Origin: Diplonema japonicum
Lineage: Eukaryota > Euglenozoa > Diplonemea > Diplonemida > Diplonemidae
DNA length: 64,000 bases
NCBI GenBank assembly: GCA_964019335.1
Contig: OZ025712.1
Location: forward strand, 62,001 to 126,000
Direction: 5' to 3'
The translations under genes were made by a program, and so were the position numbers. Positions within the stretch are counted from its first letter, which is position 1, and each line of letters opens with the position of its first letter. The notes under the pieces were generated by a model, which made no database searches, had not been told where the DNA came from, and was given only the letters and a program-made list of their open reading frames with translations. This document shows, in pieces, positions 19,543 through 30,004 of the stretch.

Positions 19543-20804
19543 GTTCCTTTTTTGCTGAACATACCAAGAGAAAGAGGAGTAACATCAAGGAGGAGGAGAC
19601 CACCAACGTCACCCTTGAGGACACCGCCCTGGATGGCTGCCCCCATGGCGACCACCTCGTCGGGGTTCACACCCTTGAAGGGCTCACGCTTGAAGATGTC
19701 CTTCACCAGCTCCTGGACCTTGGGCATACGGGACATCCCACCGACAAGGATCACCTCCTCGATCTCGTTCACGGAGAGACCAGAGTCCTTCAAGCACACC
19801 TCACACGGCTTCTTCGTGCGAGAGATGAGCCCATCAACGAGCCCCTCGAGCTTCGACCTCGTCATCGTCTCCTGCAAGTGCTGGGGACCAGACTCGTTCG
19901 CGGAGATGTAGGGAAGGTTCACCTCAGTCTGCATCGACGAGGACAGCTCCATCTTAGCCTTCTCCGCTGCCTCCCTCACCCTCTGCAGAGCCATCTTGTC
20001 CTTCGTGAGGTCGATCCCGACCTGCTTCTTGAAGCTGTCGGTGAGGTAGGTCGTGATCGCCATGTCGAAGTCCTCCCCGCCGAGGAAGGTGTCACCGTTG
20101 GTCGCCTTCACCTCGAACACCCCACCGCTCACCTCCAAGATCGACACGTCGAAGGTACCACCCCCAAGGTCGTACACAGCGACCACCTTGTCCTCCCCGC
20201 TCTTGTCCATTCCGTAGGCGAGGGCCGCCGCCGTAGGCTCGTTGATGATACGGGTCACGTTCAGCTTCGCGATGCTCCCAGCGTCCTTCGTCGCCTGCCT
20301 CTGCGAGTCGTTGAAGTAGGCGGGAACCGTGATCACCGCGTTGGGGACAGACGACCCCACGTGGCCCTCCGCCGTCTCCTTCATCTTCTCAAGCACGAAC
20401 GAACCGATCTGGCTCGGGCTGTACTCCTTCCCGTTGCTGTCCTGAACCCACGCGTCTCCGTTTCCGGCCCTCGTGATCTTGAACGGGACCTGCTTCTGGT
20501 CCTCCTTCGTCTCCTTGTCGTCGTAGCCCCTTCCGATCAAACGCTTGACAGCGTAGAAGGTGTTCGCTGGGTTCGTCACCGACTGCCTCTTCGCCGCCAG
20601 ACCCACCAGCCTCTCAGACCCCTTGAACGCCACGACGGACGGCGTCGTCCTGAAACCCTCGCTGTTCTCGATCACACGCGGTGCAGACCCCTCCATGATC
20701 GCCACGCACGAGTTCGTTGTCCCAAGGTCGATCCCGATCACGTGCCCGGTCACCTTGCTGCAGTACCCCCTGCGGGTCGCAGCCAGAAAGCTGTTGCGCA
20801 TCAT
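18617..20804 (-). CDS. Mitochondrial Hsp70 (copy 1), four exons
   Basis: Exons in gene order are 20804-19565, 19442-19369, 19307-18729 and 18685-18617. The three introns (122, 61 and 43 nt) start GTATGT, GTAAGC and GTATGC and end CAG. Joined, they give 653 aa. The N-terminus ([17 protein letters not shown]) is a mitochondrial presequence. Then come IDLGTTNSC, the [12 protein letters not shown] segment, [24 protein letters not shown] joined to IETLGGVFT across intron 1, the [16 protein letters not shown] substrate-binding segment and an acidic lysine/glutamate tail ending KKEDKKE. The role is the matrix import motor and folding chaperone (DnaK type). Intron 1 is nearly all CAA repeat; if read through, it gives a false polyglutamine tract. 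Intron 2 contains TACTAAT, a good branch-site match. Confidence 0.93.
19446..19541 (-). repeat. (CAA)32 microsatellite inside mtHsp70 intron 1, copy 1
   Basis: 96 nt of uninterrupted CAA on the gene strand, forming most of the 122-nt intron. It abuts the CAG acceptor. The second gene copy has about 20 units at the same place (26037-26096), a difference of 12 units. Confidence 0.92.
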
Positions 20805-20808
20805 TTTA

Positions 20809-21877
20809 ATTTAGTTTTTGTTGATATAAGACCTGCGTGGTGTATGGGGGCAAAAAGGTTCTGCATCAAACTTCCATTCTAAGGCGGTGACGAAGTGTGG
20901 CTGAAGAAGGGCAATCGAAGGTTGGAGTCGCTGCTCGCGAGACCTTACTTTGCACGATTCTAAACCGATTGCGGATATGCGCTTGACACACACTGGGTGG
21001 ACGCTTCCGCGATGTTTGCAAGACATCAAGAGAGAGACCCAAGCCCTACCTACGTTACTGCCGTTGCAGCCACGAGACCCGACTACATCTTGATGAACGC
21101 TGCTGCAGCGCTGTATCCTGTGTTACTGAAGACATAGGCGTACCATCACATCGACCGCTAACTGTGACGCTGGAACACCGGCCTGAAGCTATGGACTGAA
21201 GAGGCCCGACCCCCCAGGATTGGTCTTGTAACGACGAGATTTACACGGCGATGGCTGAGCTTAGGGGTAGGGCTGCGAGCTGAGATAATCAGGCGCAGCA
21301 AGAGGCACCGGAACAAGGAGTACGCGAGGCGGACAGCGATCACTTTTTTCTCCTTTCTTTGGGCAAGCGCAACAATGTTCGGGATGCAAAATAAAAGTTT
21401 TAATAAGAAGAAAGAAAGAAAAAAAAAAGAAGAAAATATTGTTAAAAACCGAGCGGGCTTGAAAATAAATGCAATTTAATCTCAGTTTCGACCTCACCTT
21501 GCACCTCTTCCAAGTGTTGTCCTCATCATCCGCAGAGCACTGTTACCCAGCCAAGTCCGTATATTTAAAAAAGGCAAGGGGGAGGGGGGGAACTTATTTT
21601 TGACAGCACAATCAGAGCAACCCTTTAAAAAACTCAAAGAAAATAGGGGAAAAGCCTCTAAGCCCCTTAAAGGGCACCTCCCCCTTCCCGTCATCGTGTA
21701 AAAAAAAAAAAAGAAAAACCCATTAGGACAGAAGAAAAACAAAAAACAGGGGGGCTTTTTTCATTTTTTTTTTTAATTAATAATAATAAAAAAAAAAGTC
21801 CGCTGTGGAGCTAAGTGACACTGGAAAAATAAAATAAGGGGGCATACGTTTGTCAGCAGGGAAAAAGAAGAGAGAAA
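20809..21877. other. Intergenic between mtHsp70 copy 1 and the aminopeptidase
   Basis: 1.07 kb. The first 50 bp upstream of mtHsp70 share GTTGATATAAG and GTGGTGT with the region upstream of copy 2, probably leader or promoter. The segment 20880-21350 is GC-balanced and unlike the homopolymer-rich spacers, but no open frame in it looks like a protein I know. 21360-21870 is A/T-rich with several homopolymer runs. No RNA gene is recognised. Confidence 0.5.
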
Positions 21878-24556
21878 TTAGTCAAGTTTGTCCCAGAATG
21901 CGGGGGTTGCAAGATCGGATGAAGCGAAGGCAGAGGCTGTCTTCATCCTGTTCTGGACGGACTCGATCGACTGGTTCAGTGCCTTCTCAAGGTGGAATAG
22001 CTTCTTAGACTCCCAGAAGTCTTTCATGAATTTGAGCTGATCTTCGGTAGCAAGACCGACGAAGGTGGACTTCAAGACACCAGAGAACATCATGGCGGAA
22101 ACTGCGCCGATAAGGTTGTAGACCCTTTCGTAGTTCTTCTCGATGAACTTAGAGAGGATCCCCCCGCCCACCATCTGGTTATCAATGACACCGCTTGCAA
22201 CGTTGTTCAGAATGTAGATGAAGTCCTGGCTGCGAACATCTTTGCTGAAACCCCACTCAAGGGTCTCCTTCAAGAGGGCTTCGTCTTTCGCAGCCCCGAA
22301 GCCTGCGTAGACGTCAAGCCTGAACGCGCTCTCTGCCCCTGCGTTGTGTAGTGCCTTGATCTCTTCGATAGCGCTCCTTCCCTTGTTGATGACCAGAACC
22401 TTCATGATGGATGCACGCACGTCTGCGTTCAGCTTCGGGCTCGTCTTGTCCGCCTTGTACGCCTCCAGTCTCTCCTCGGCCTCTCTTAGAACCTCCGCAT
22501 CCTTCACATTCACCATGAGGTGCATCCCCAGAACGATGGAACGCAGCTTCTTTTCGTTATCGGAGTCGCCTTCCCTGTTGTCCCACCCAAGGGAGTCCAC
22601 GCACGGCTTAATAAGCTTCGCGATCAGCTTGTCCACCCTCTCCTTGATCTCTCCCTTGTTCTTCAGAGTCGTGCAGTACAAGGAGCTCTTCAACCCGGAC
22701 AGGGCCAAGGACAGCTGAGACCACACCTTGTCGTTCATCTCGCCCTTGTACCCGTTGAGGACCTTGACGAAGTCGGTCAGGGGTAGGTCGCCAGACTTCG
22801 AAAGGGACTCTGCGTCGCTGAGCAGTCCAATTCTGTCCTCCGCAGGGAGGGTCGCCACCGCCTTGCAGAGCTCGTCGAGCATGCTGGTGGGGTACTGCAC
22901 CCTCAAAGGGATGTGCTGGCCGTAGTTCACCTTAACCCAGGAGCTCTTGGTCTCGAGCTCGATAGTCTGCTTCTTCTCCTTCATGTACTGGGGAGGGTGC
23001 GCTCCCTCCTCGGTCCCGAAGATCAAGGGCACAATCCACTTCTTGTCGCTGTCACCATCCATCACGGACCCGTCGGCCAGGTACCACTTCTGCTCCACGT
23101 CGAACTTGAGCTGTTAATGTGTTAAGTGTGTTGGTGCCCTTGGCAATAAATGTCATACCTTTCCACCAGTTTTGGTAACATTAGAAACGGTGATGAGGGG
23201 GTAGCCCATCTGGAGGGTCCAGGTGTCCATCAGCTCGATGATAGGCTGGTTGGAGGACTTCTCCCAGGCCGCCCACAGGTCGGTGGTCTCGGTGTTGTCG
23301 TAGGAGTGCTTTTTCAGGTAGTCGATGAGCCCAGCACGGAATTGATCAACGCCGAGGAGCCTGAAGATCATCCTGATGACGGACCCGCCCTTGCAGTAGG
23401 AGATCAGGTCGAAGACTTCCTCAACGGACTCGGCGCGGCCGATGGGGACGAGGATGGGGTGCGATGAGCGGAGGGAGTCAAGCTTCAAGGCGCTGCTTTG
23501 TTCCTTGGCGACAAATGACTCCCAGATCTTCCACTCAGGGAAGATGGCGTCACCGGTAAAGGTCTGCATCCAGTTGGCGAAGCCTTCGTTGAGCCAGAGG
23601 CCGTCCCACCACTTCATGGTGACGAGGTTCCCGAACCACTGGTGAGCAAGCTCGTGGGTGATGACAATGGCGACTCTTTGTTTCTGCGAGGAAGACGCTT
23701 TGGCGGGGTCGATGATCAAGTCGATCTCACGGTAGGTGACGAGGCCCCAGTTCTCCATGGCGCCAGCAGCGAAGTCCGGGATAGCAATCATGTCCAGCTT
23801 GGGGAGAGGGTACGGGATCCCGAAGAAGTCGTTGTAAAACTCCAGCGACTTGATCCCCGTGTCGAGCGCAAACTTCAAGTTCTTCGCTTTGCCAGGAACC
23901 GAGATGCACCTGATGAGGGTCCCGTTCTTGGTGAGGCCCTGGATGAAGTCGAACTCACCGATGCAGAAGGCGAGAAGGTACGTCGACATTTTCGGGGAAG
24001 GAAGGAATTCTACGATTTTCTTCCCGTTTTCAGTGATGTAAGACTTCTCAGGCATGTTGGAGATGGCCATCAGCTCGGCAGGGACCACAAGGGTCACCGT
24101 GAAAACGGCCTTCTTTGCTGGTTCATCCCAGCAAGGGAAGCACCTCCTAGCGTCGATCGCTTCAAACTGAGTAGTAGCGAGGTACTTGGTGTTTCCATCA
24201 GCATCGACATACTTAGATCTGTAGAAACCGGCAAGCTGGTCATTCAAAATGCCGGTGAAGGTGAGGGACAGGACAGCGGGGCCGACTGAGAGCTCTTCCT
24301 CGAAGAGAACTGACATTGTCTTGTCCTTGTTCCTCAGCGTGATGCTGTCGGAGTCCACTTTCTTCTCGCCCTGCTGGAACACAGCGCTTGACACACAGAG
24401 GTCCCTTTGGTGCATTTCGACCACCTTTGTTGCCTCTGTCACATCAACATCGATCTCCACCGAACCCTTAAAGGTAAAGTTAACCATATCAGGCTCCAGC
24501 TTTAGCTTGTACGCTGATGGTGACACATTGCTTGGGAGCAAGACGCGTTCCGTCAT
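21878..24556 (-). CDS. M1 zinc aminopeptidase (puromycin-sensitive type), two exons
   Basis: Exons 24556-23159 and 23110-21878, split by a 48-nt intron (GTATGA to AACAG) that joins TGGK to LKFDVEQKW in frame. The product is 876 aa, the usual length for the puromycin-sensitive/ERAP-like M1 family. GAMEN at 265-269 is the exopeptidase motif; HELAH at 301-305 with Glu324 in WLNEGFANW forms the zinc site. The C-terminal half is the alpha-helical ERAP1_C-like domain. I chose the ATG at 24556 (MTERVLLPSNVSP) because upstream codons are low-complexity Lys/Glu. No signal peptide is present, so a cytosolic enzyme trimming N-terminal residues from peptides is expected. The gene sits between the two mtHsp70 copies on the same strand. 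Confidence 0.93.
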
Positions 24557-25207
24557 CTTGTTTTTCGTGTGTGGTTTTGTTTCCTTTTTTTCCCTTTTTT
24601 TTTTCTGTGTCTTCGAATATGGCATGCGGCAGTGTTTTAAAAAAGAAAAAGGGGGGGACGGGGAATGATTTGAAAGAGGGAAACAAAGAAAGAAAAAAAA
24701 AGAGAAAAAAAAAAGAGAAAATAAACCGATGCGCAGCTTTTGTTTTTTTTATTTTTTCTAAAAGTCTTCCATTTAAAAAAAAAAAGTGCAAATACGAGGG
24801 GTTCGTAAACCTATTGTTTACTTCTTTTTTTTTTTTTTTGCTTTTCTTTAAAAAAAAGGGGGGGTTTCAAGCCGGAGAAAGAAAAAAAAAAACTAAAGGA
24901 GGGTGAAGCATCTAGATAGGGTACGCTGAGAGAACCATTTTTTGTTGCAACTAACAATCTTCAGGGTTCCTCTTATTTGATTAATACTTCCACTCCATGA
25001 TCAACTCAAAGGGGGGGATTTAAAAAATGAAAATGAAAAAAAAAAAGAAGAAAAAAAAAACAACTGTGCCATTAAGCACAAGTATAGGGAGAGGGCGGAC
25101 ATGTAGTACACATATCGGTGTCACGTCTCAGTGGGCGAAGTGGTGCACTTCATAACAAAAAAAGCGGGAGATGGGAAACACTAGGCAGGGAAGAGTGGCC
25201 CACAAAC
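24557..25207. other. Intergenic, homopolymer-rich
   Basis: A/T-rich with many short and long A- and T-runs and a G7 run. No gene or RNA is recognised. It ends directly at the stop codon of mtHsp70 copy 2, which is also the left edge of identity with copy 1. Confidence 0.6.
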
Positions 25208-26034
25208 TTATTCCTTCTTGTCCTCCTTCTTCTCCTCTTCCTTCTTCTCCTCCTTGGGCTCCTCAGTGGTGTTCTCCTGTTTTTGTTGAGAGGTGAGTTT
25301 TTTCTTGCCACTGGCATACCGTGGATGAAGAGCCAGCGTTGGCAGCTGCGGCGGCCTCGTAGTCCTTCTTCCCGCACTCCATCACGAGCTTCTGCACCTT
25401 GTCGGTGGCCTCCTGGAGCTGCTCCGCGGAGGAGGACTCGTTGTTCAAGAGGTCCCTCGCCTCCTGAACTGCCTCCTTCACCTCCTGCTTCTCCGCCTCC
25501 GACACGTGCTTCCAGTCCTCGAGAGCCTTCTCCGCCTGAACCACCTGTGTCTCCACTGTGTTCTTCGCCTCAACAGCCTCCCTCTTCTTCGTGTCCTGCT
25601 CCTTCATGTCCTCCGCGTCCCTGATCATCCTCTCGATCTCTTCCTTGTTCAGGCCACCGCTCGACTGGATGCGCACGTTCTGCTCCTTCCCGGTCGCCTT
25701 GTCCTTCCCGGACACGGTGCAGATCCCGTTCGCGTCGATGTCGAACGTCACCTCGATCTGAGGAACACCACGCGGTGCGGGGGGAACGCCAGTCAGGTCG
25801 AACTGACCGAGGACCTGGTTGTCCGCAGCCATCTCCCTCTCTCCCTGAAGCACCTTGATCCCGACCTGGCTCTGGTTGTCAGCGGCGGTCGAGAACACCT
25901 GTAGTTTTTTTTCTTTTTTTTTTTTTTATGTTTTATGTTATTAGTATTGGTTGGCTTACCTGGCTCTTCTTCGTGGGGATGGTGGTGTTCTTGGGGATGA
26001 GACGGGTGAACACACCACCGAGGGTCTCGATACC

Positions 26035-26097
<63 letters not shown>

Positions 26098-27359
26098 GTT
26101 CCTTTTTTGCTGAACATACCAAGAGAAAGAGGAGTAACATCAAGGAGGAGGAGACCACCAACGTCACCCTTGAGGACACCGCCCTGGATGGCTGCCCCCA
26201 TGGCGACCACCTCGTCGGGGTTCACACCCTTGAAGGGCTCACGCTTGAAGATGTCCTTCACCAGCTCCTGGACCTTGGGCATACGGGACATCCCACCGAC
26301 AAGGATCACCTCCTCGATCTCGTTCACGGAGAGACCAGAGTCCTTCAAGCACACCTCACACGGCTTCTTCGTGCGAGAGATGAGCCCATCAACGAGCCCC
26401 TCGAGCTTCGACCTCGTCATCGTCTCCTGCAAGTGCTGGGGACCAGACTCGTTCGCGGAGATGTAGGGAAGGTTCACCTCAGTCTGCATCGACGAGGACA
26501 GCTCCATCTTAGCCTTCTCCGCTGCCTCCCTCACCCTCTGCAGAGCCATCTTGTCCTTCGTGAGGTCGATCCCGACCTGCTTCTTGAAGCTGTCGGTGAG
26601 GTAGGTCGTGATCGCCATGTCGAAGTCCTCCCCGCCGAGGAAGGTGTCACCGTTGGTCGCCTTCACCTCGAACACCCCACCGCTCACCTCCAAGATCGAC
26701 ACGTCGAAGGTACCACCCCCAAGGTCGTACACAGCGACCACCTTGTCCTCCCCGCTCTTGTCCATTCCGTAGGCGAGGGCCGCCGCCGTAGGCTCGTTGA
26801 TGATACGGGTCACGTTCAGCTTCGCGATGCTCCCAGCGTCCTTCGTCGCCTGCCTCTGCGAGTCGTTGAAGTAGGCGGGAACCGTGATCACCGCGTTGGG
26901 GACAGACGACCCCACGTGGCCCTCCGCCGTCTCCTTCATCTTCTCAAGCACGAACGAACCGATCTGGCTCGGGCTGTACTCCTTCCCGTTGCTGTCCTGA
27001 ACCCACGCGTCTCCGTTTCCGGCCCTCGTGATCTTGAACGGGACCTGCTTCTGGTCCTCCTTCGTCTCCTTGTCGTCGTAGCCCCTTCCGATCAAACGCT
27101 TGACAGCGTAGAAGGTGTTCGCTGGGTTCGTCACCGACTGCCTCTTCGCCGCCAGACCCACCAGCCTCTCAGACCCCTTGAACGCCACGACGGACGGCGT
27201 CGTCCTGAAACCCTCGCTGTTCTCGATCACACGCGGTGCAGACCCCTCCATGATCGCCACGCACGAGTTCGTTGTCCCAAGGTCGATCCCGATCACGTGC
27301 CCGGTCACCTTGCTGCAGTACCCCCTGCGGGTCGCAGCCAGAAAGCTGTTGCGCATCAT
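25208..27359 (-). CDS. Mitochondrial Hsp70 (copy 2), four exons
   Basis: Exons 27359-26120, 26033-25960, 25898-25320 and 25276-25208. Introns are 86, 61 and 43 nt. The protein (653 aa) is the same as copy 1, including presequence, ATPase motifs and acidic tail. It differs in using TAA rather than TGA as stop and in having a shorter CAA tract in intron 1. Identity with copy 1 runs from base 25210 (inside the stop codon) to about 27363 (just before the ATG). Outside that, the flanks are different. The role is as for copy 1. Introns 2 and 3 are identical as far as I can see, which points to very recent copying or gene conversion. Confidence 0.93.
26037..26096 (-). repeat. (CAA)20 microsatellite inside mtHsp70 intron 1, copy 2
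   Basis: 60 nt of uninterrupted CAA on the gene strand within an 86-nt intron. It is the same location as the 96-nt tract in copy 1 and the only internal length difference I see between the two genes. Confidence 0.92.
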
Positions 27360-27649
27360 TTTATGTTGGGTTTTGTTGATATAAGGCCCTGTGTGGTGTC
27401 CATGACAGTACTAGCTAATAGAATATGACTCTGGAGAGAGCAGATCACCGAGTGGTGACAAACGTTCGGAAAGGGTTCTATGAAGAGGCCGTGAAGAGCA
27501 CGGAACGCATGAGAAGAGAAAAAGAGAGGTCGCTCGTTTGGTAGGAGGGATACTGTTGCGCTTAAAAAATGCTGCCTGTTAGCTACATTTTAAGCAAAAA
27601 AAAGGTCTCCTCCTATCAATGCACTCAATCTGACAAATAACACTTTTGA

Positions 27650-28639
27650 TCACTTACGAGGAGCGACAGGTGCAGCGGTGTACAGCACCTTCCCATGAGT
27701 GTCATGGTACTTGATGGTGGTGGCTGTCTCCGTGGCGGTGAGGGAGGCGAACCCGCCGTCGGCGCCGTAGGTGTTGCCACTGTCCATGTGGAACTTCATA
27801 GAGTCCTTCGGGACCCTGTGGGTGTTTGAGGGGTTGTAGCAGCACTCCTTCCCAGCGCCCGCGAGAACGAGGGCCTTGTTGTCGACAACGAAGTGTCCCT
27901 GGCAGTGGTCGTGGCCTGCCAGGTACCCGCTGGCGTCGTACTTCGTGAGGAGGGGAAGCACGTCGTCGATGAGCTGCTGCGTGGGGCCGTGCGAGCACTG
28001 CGAGTAGATAGGGTAGTGCCCCGACACCCACAGGTAGTCGGCCGTCGACTTCGCCATCGTCGCCTCCAACCACTGCAGCTGTGACTCCTTCGCAGCCATA
28101 TCGGGTGTCCCGGTGTACTTCACGAACTCGCCCGTCGCGTCGTCTCGGTAGGACTGCCCCCCGAACACCACAGTGTCGATGTAGATCACTTGCGTCGACA
28201 CATTCTTCCCTGTCGAGGTCACGAAGGACTCGGTGAAGGTGTAGTACAGGGAGGGGAAGGTCCACCTCTTCGAGAGGTGCGTGTAGGCGATCTGCGCCGT
28301 CACGTTCCCCTTGTGGTCGTGGTTCCCCGCCACTGCGTACCACGGGACCTGCAGGCTTGCGTCCGTGAACACGTTCTCGTAGGTTTCCTTGAACCTCGCC
28401 GAGTGCACGTCGGTGTCAATCCCAGCGTCGTAGAAGTTGTCCCCCATCGCCATCACAAAGCGGATCCCGCCAAGGGATTGCGCCACAGCTCCCATCCCCT
28501 TGTTGTTGTCAACCTCACCAGGGGCGGTCGGATCCTGGTCGCTGTTTCCACCCCAGTCCCCAAGGGCAAGGAAGCTCATCGAATCGGCAGCAGCGGCAAC
28601 GCCCACCACAGCCAGCATCGTCACCATCTTCATGGACAT
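27650..28639 (-). CDS. Purple (tartrate-resistant) acid phosphatase, secreted
   Basis: 329 aa with a signal peptide (MSMKMVTMLAVVGVAAAADS). Metallophosphatase motifs appear in the order typical of mammalian ACP5-type purple acid phosphatases: LALGDWGG (27-28 GD), GDNFYDAG (66-73), GNHDHKG (105-111), GHYPIYSQCSHG and GHDHCQGHF. These supply the Fe-Fe/Zn ligands and the tyrosine after GDNF that gives the purple colour. The function is hydrolysis of phosphate monoesters outside the cell or in lysosome-like compartments. It is intronless in the model used; a GTAAGT overlaps the last Lys codon and stop, so a further downstream exon cannot be excluded. It is on the same strand as its neighbours, 290 bp from mtHsp70 copy 2. 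Confidence 0.93.
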   Translation of the reverse strand: MSMKMVTMLAVVGVAAAADSMSFLALGDWGGNSDQDPTAPGEVDNNKGMGAVAQSLGGIRFVMAMGDNFYDAGIDTDVHSARFKETYENVFTDASLQVPWYAVAGNHDHKGNVTAQIAYTHLSKRWTFPSLYYTFTESFVTSTGKNVSTQVIYIDTVVFGGQSYRDDATGEFVKYTGTPDMAAKESQLQWLEATMAKSTADYLWVSGHYPIYSQCSHGPTQQLIDDVLPLLTKYDASGYLAGHDHCQGHFVVDNKALVLAGAGKECCYNPSNTHRVPKDSMKFHMDSGNTYGADGGFASLTATETATTIKYHDTHGKVLYTAAPVAPRK

Positions 28640-28725
28640 GGTATCTGGTGAGGTGATACAGTAGCCATGCTGCTAGATAAATAGGAATACAAAAAAATAC
28701 AATCTTACAGTGTTTGCGTGTTCCG

Positions 28726-29394
28726 TCACGCCTGACGGATGGGCGACAGGTTCCTGACGAGCTCCTCGTCGCGTGCAACGCGCAGTTGGAGCATCTGCTT
28801 GAACGCTGCGTTCACCTGCTCTTCAGTGATGGGGTACTTGGTGGGCAGGTTGAAGAGATACTCAGCGAGGCTGTCTACGACATTTCCGCTTGTAGCATCT
28901 GGACCACCAGTTCTCACACCAGCGACAGGGGGAGGAGACATGTACTCACGGAGGGAACGAGACGGCTTCGGTGTAGAAGAAAGCGGTGGGGGTGAGTGGG
29001 TCTGGGTAGTAGGAGTAGTCGTTGGCGGTCTGACAGGCGACGGGGAGGGTTGTACCACCACCGCTGCCTTCAACGGCGGGGGTGAGCTCACTATTCGTTG
29101 TAGCAGCTCTGCGTTCCATAGCTGCTGGTGGGTTTCTTCTTTCAAGAGGGCGGTCCTTTCCTCTTCAAGCAGTTCTAGCTCCTTGAGCATCGTCTCAGTC
29201 TTGTCGTCCCCATGGCCAGTGCTTTGTCTTAGCTTCCGTAAGCCTTCACGGGCTACAGTGCTTCCTACCTCACTGCGCTGCATGCTCCTTGCCCTTTCAA
29301 GGACTTCGCATGCGCCTGCTGAGAGCTCCCGTGGCTCCGCAACCCGTCGCACGGGTGTGCGCAACTCGTCTGAGGGACCCCATTCACCCGACAT
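28726..29394 (-). CDS. Unrecognised 222-aa coiled-coil/proline-rich protein
   Basis: Start chosen at the ATG at 29394 (MSGEWGPSDELRTP), since upstream codons look like leader. Residues about 25-110 are charged and helical, with a likely coiled coil around ELELLEEERTALLKEE. A proline/serine/threonine-rich linker follows (about 115-165, with PPTTTPTTQTHSPPP). The C-terminus (about 185-222) is again helical and ends NLSPIRQA; the PITEEQVNAAFKQML stretch resembles a short interaction helix. No enzyme motif is seen. It lies between the acid phosphatase and the Kelch gene on the same strand. Confidence 0.7.
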   Translation of the reverse strand: MSGEWGPSDELRTPVRRVAEPRELSAGACEVLERARSMQRSEVGSTVAREGLRKLRQSTGHGDDKTETMLKELELLEEERTALLKEETHQQLWNAELLQRIVSSPPPLKAAVVVQPSPSPVRPPTTTPTTQTHSPPPLSSTPKPSRSLREYMSPPPVAGVRTGGPDATSGNVVDSLAEYLFNLPTKYPITEEQVNAAFKQMLQLRVARDEELVRNLSPIRQA

Positions 29395-29618
29395 GGCTTG
29401 GCACACCAGCCTCCTGCTGGATATCGATGCGTGGAAATAACGGAAGATGAAAATACTTTTATATACAAAGTGCACGGAGGCAGTAAGTGTATGCAGAAAA
29501 AAAGTGGAGTGTTAAAGTGGCGTGTAAAGCTAAATAAGTAATAAAAAAAAAAAGAGGGAAAACGAAGAGGGTAATAGTTAAAGATATGTAAGGCTTGTAT
29601 TTTTGCTCCCCTCCTCTA

Positions 29619-29661
<43 letters not shown>

Positions 29662-30004
29662 TGACGCAAAGACATAGAAAATTAGATGGAAGGGGTTCGT
29701 GTGTCGCAGCCAAAATGTGTAGATTTTTCCGTGGTTAATTCCTCCCATTTTCTTTTTTTTTTCTTTTTTGGAGAAAGGGGGGAAGAAAACAGCAACGGTA
29801 GAAAATATATATCCCGCCCCCCCCCCCCCCTTTTTTTCTTCCTCCTTTTAACTTTTTTTTTCTTTTGCAAAGGATACGAATTAAAAAAAAAAAACCGGAT
29901 ACTAATTAGGGAAAAAAAAAAAAAAAATCTTTTTTAAAAGGAGGGAAGTGCATGCACGCAACTTACCTATGGCACATAATATATCCTCCCCCCTCCCTCC
30001 CACA
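29395..30004. other. Intergenic, homopolymer-rich
   Basis: Contains a T-run of about 40 (29620-29660), a C-run near 29816-29830 and several A-runs. No gene or RNA is recognised. Confidence 0.65.

Noticed and set aside
19360-20882. Plus-strand frames giving Cys, Val or Leu runs, and minus-strand Gln/Asn runs, over mtHsp70 intron 1
   Set aside because: They are the six readings of the CAA/TTG microsatellite in an intron, not proteins.
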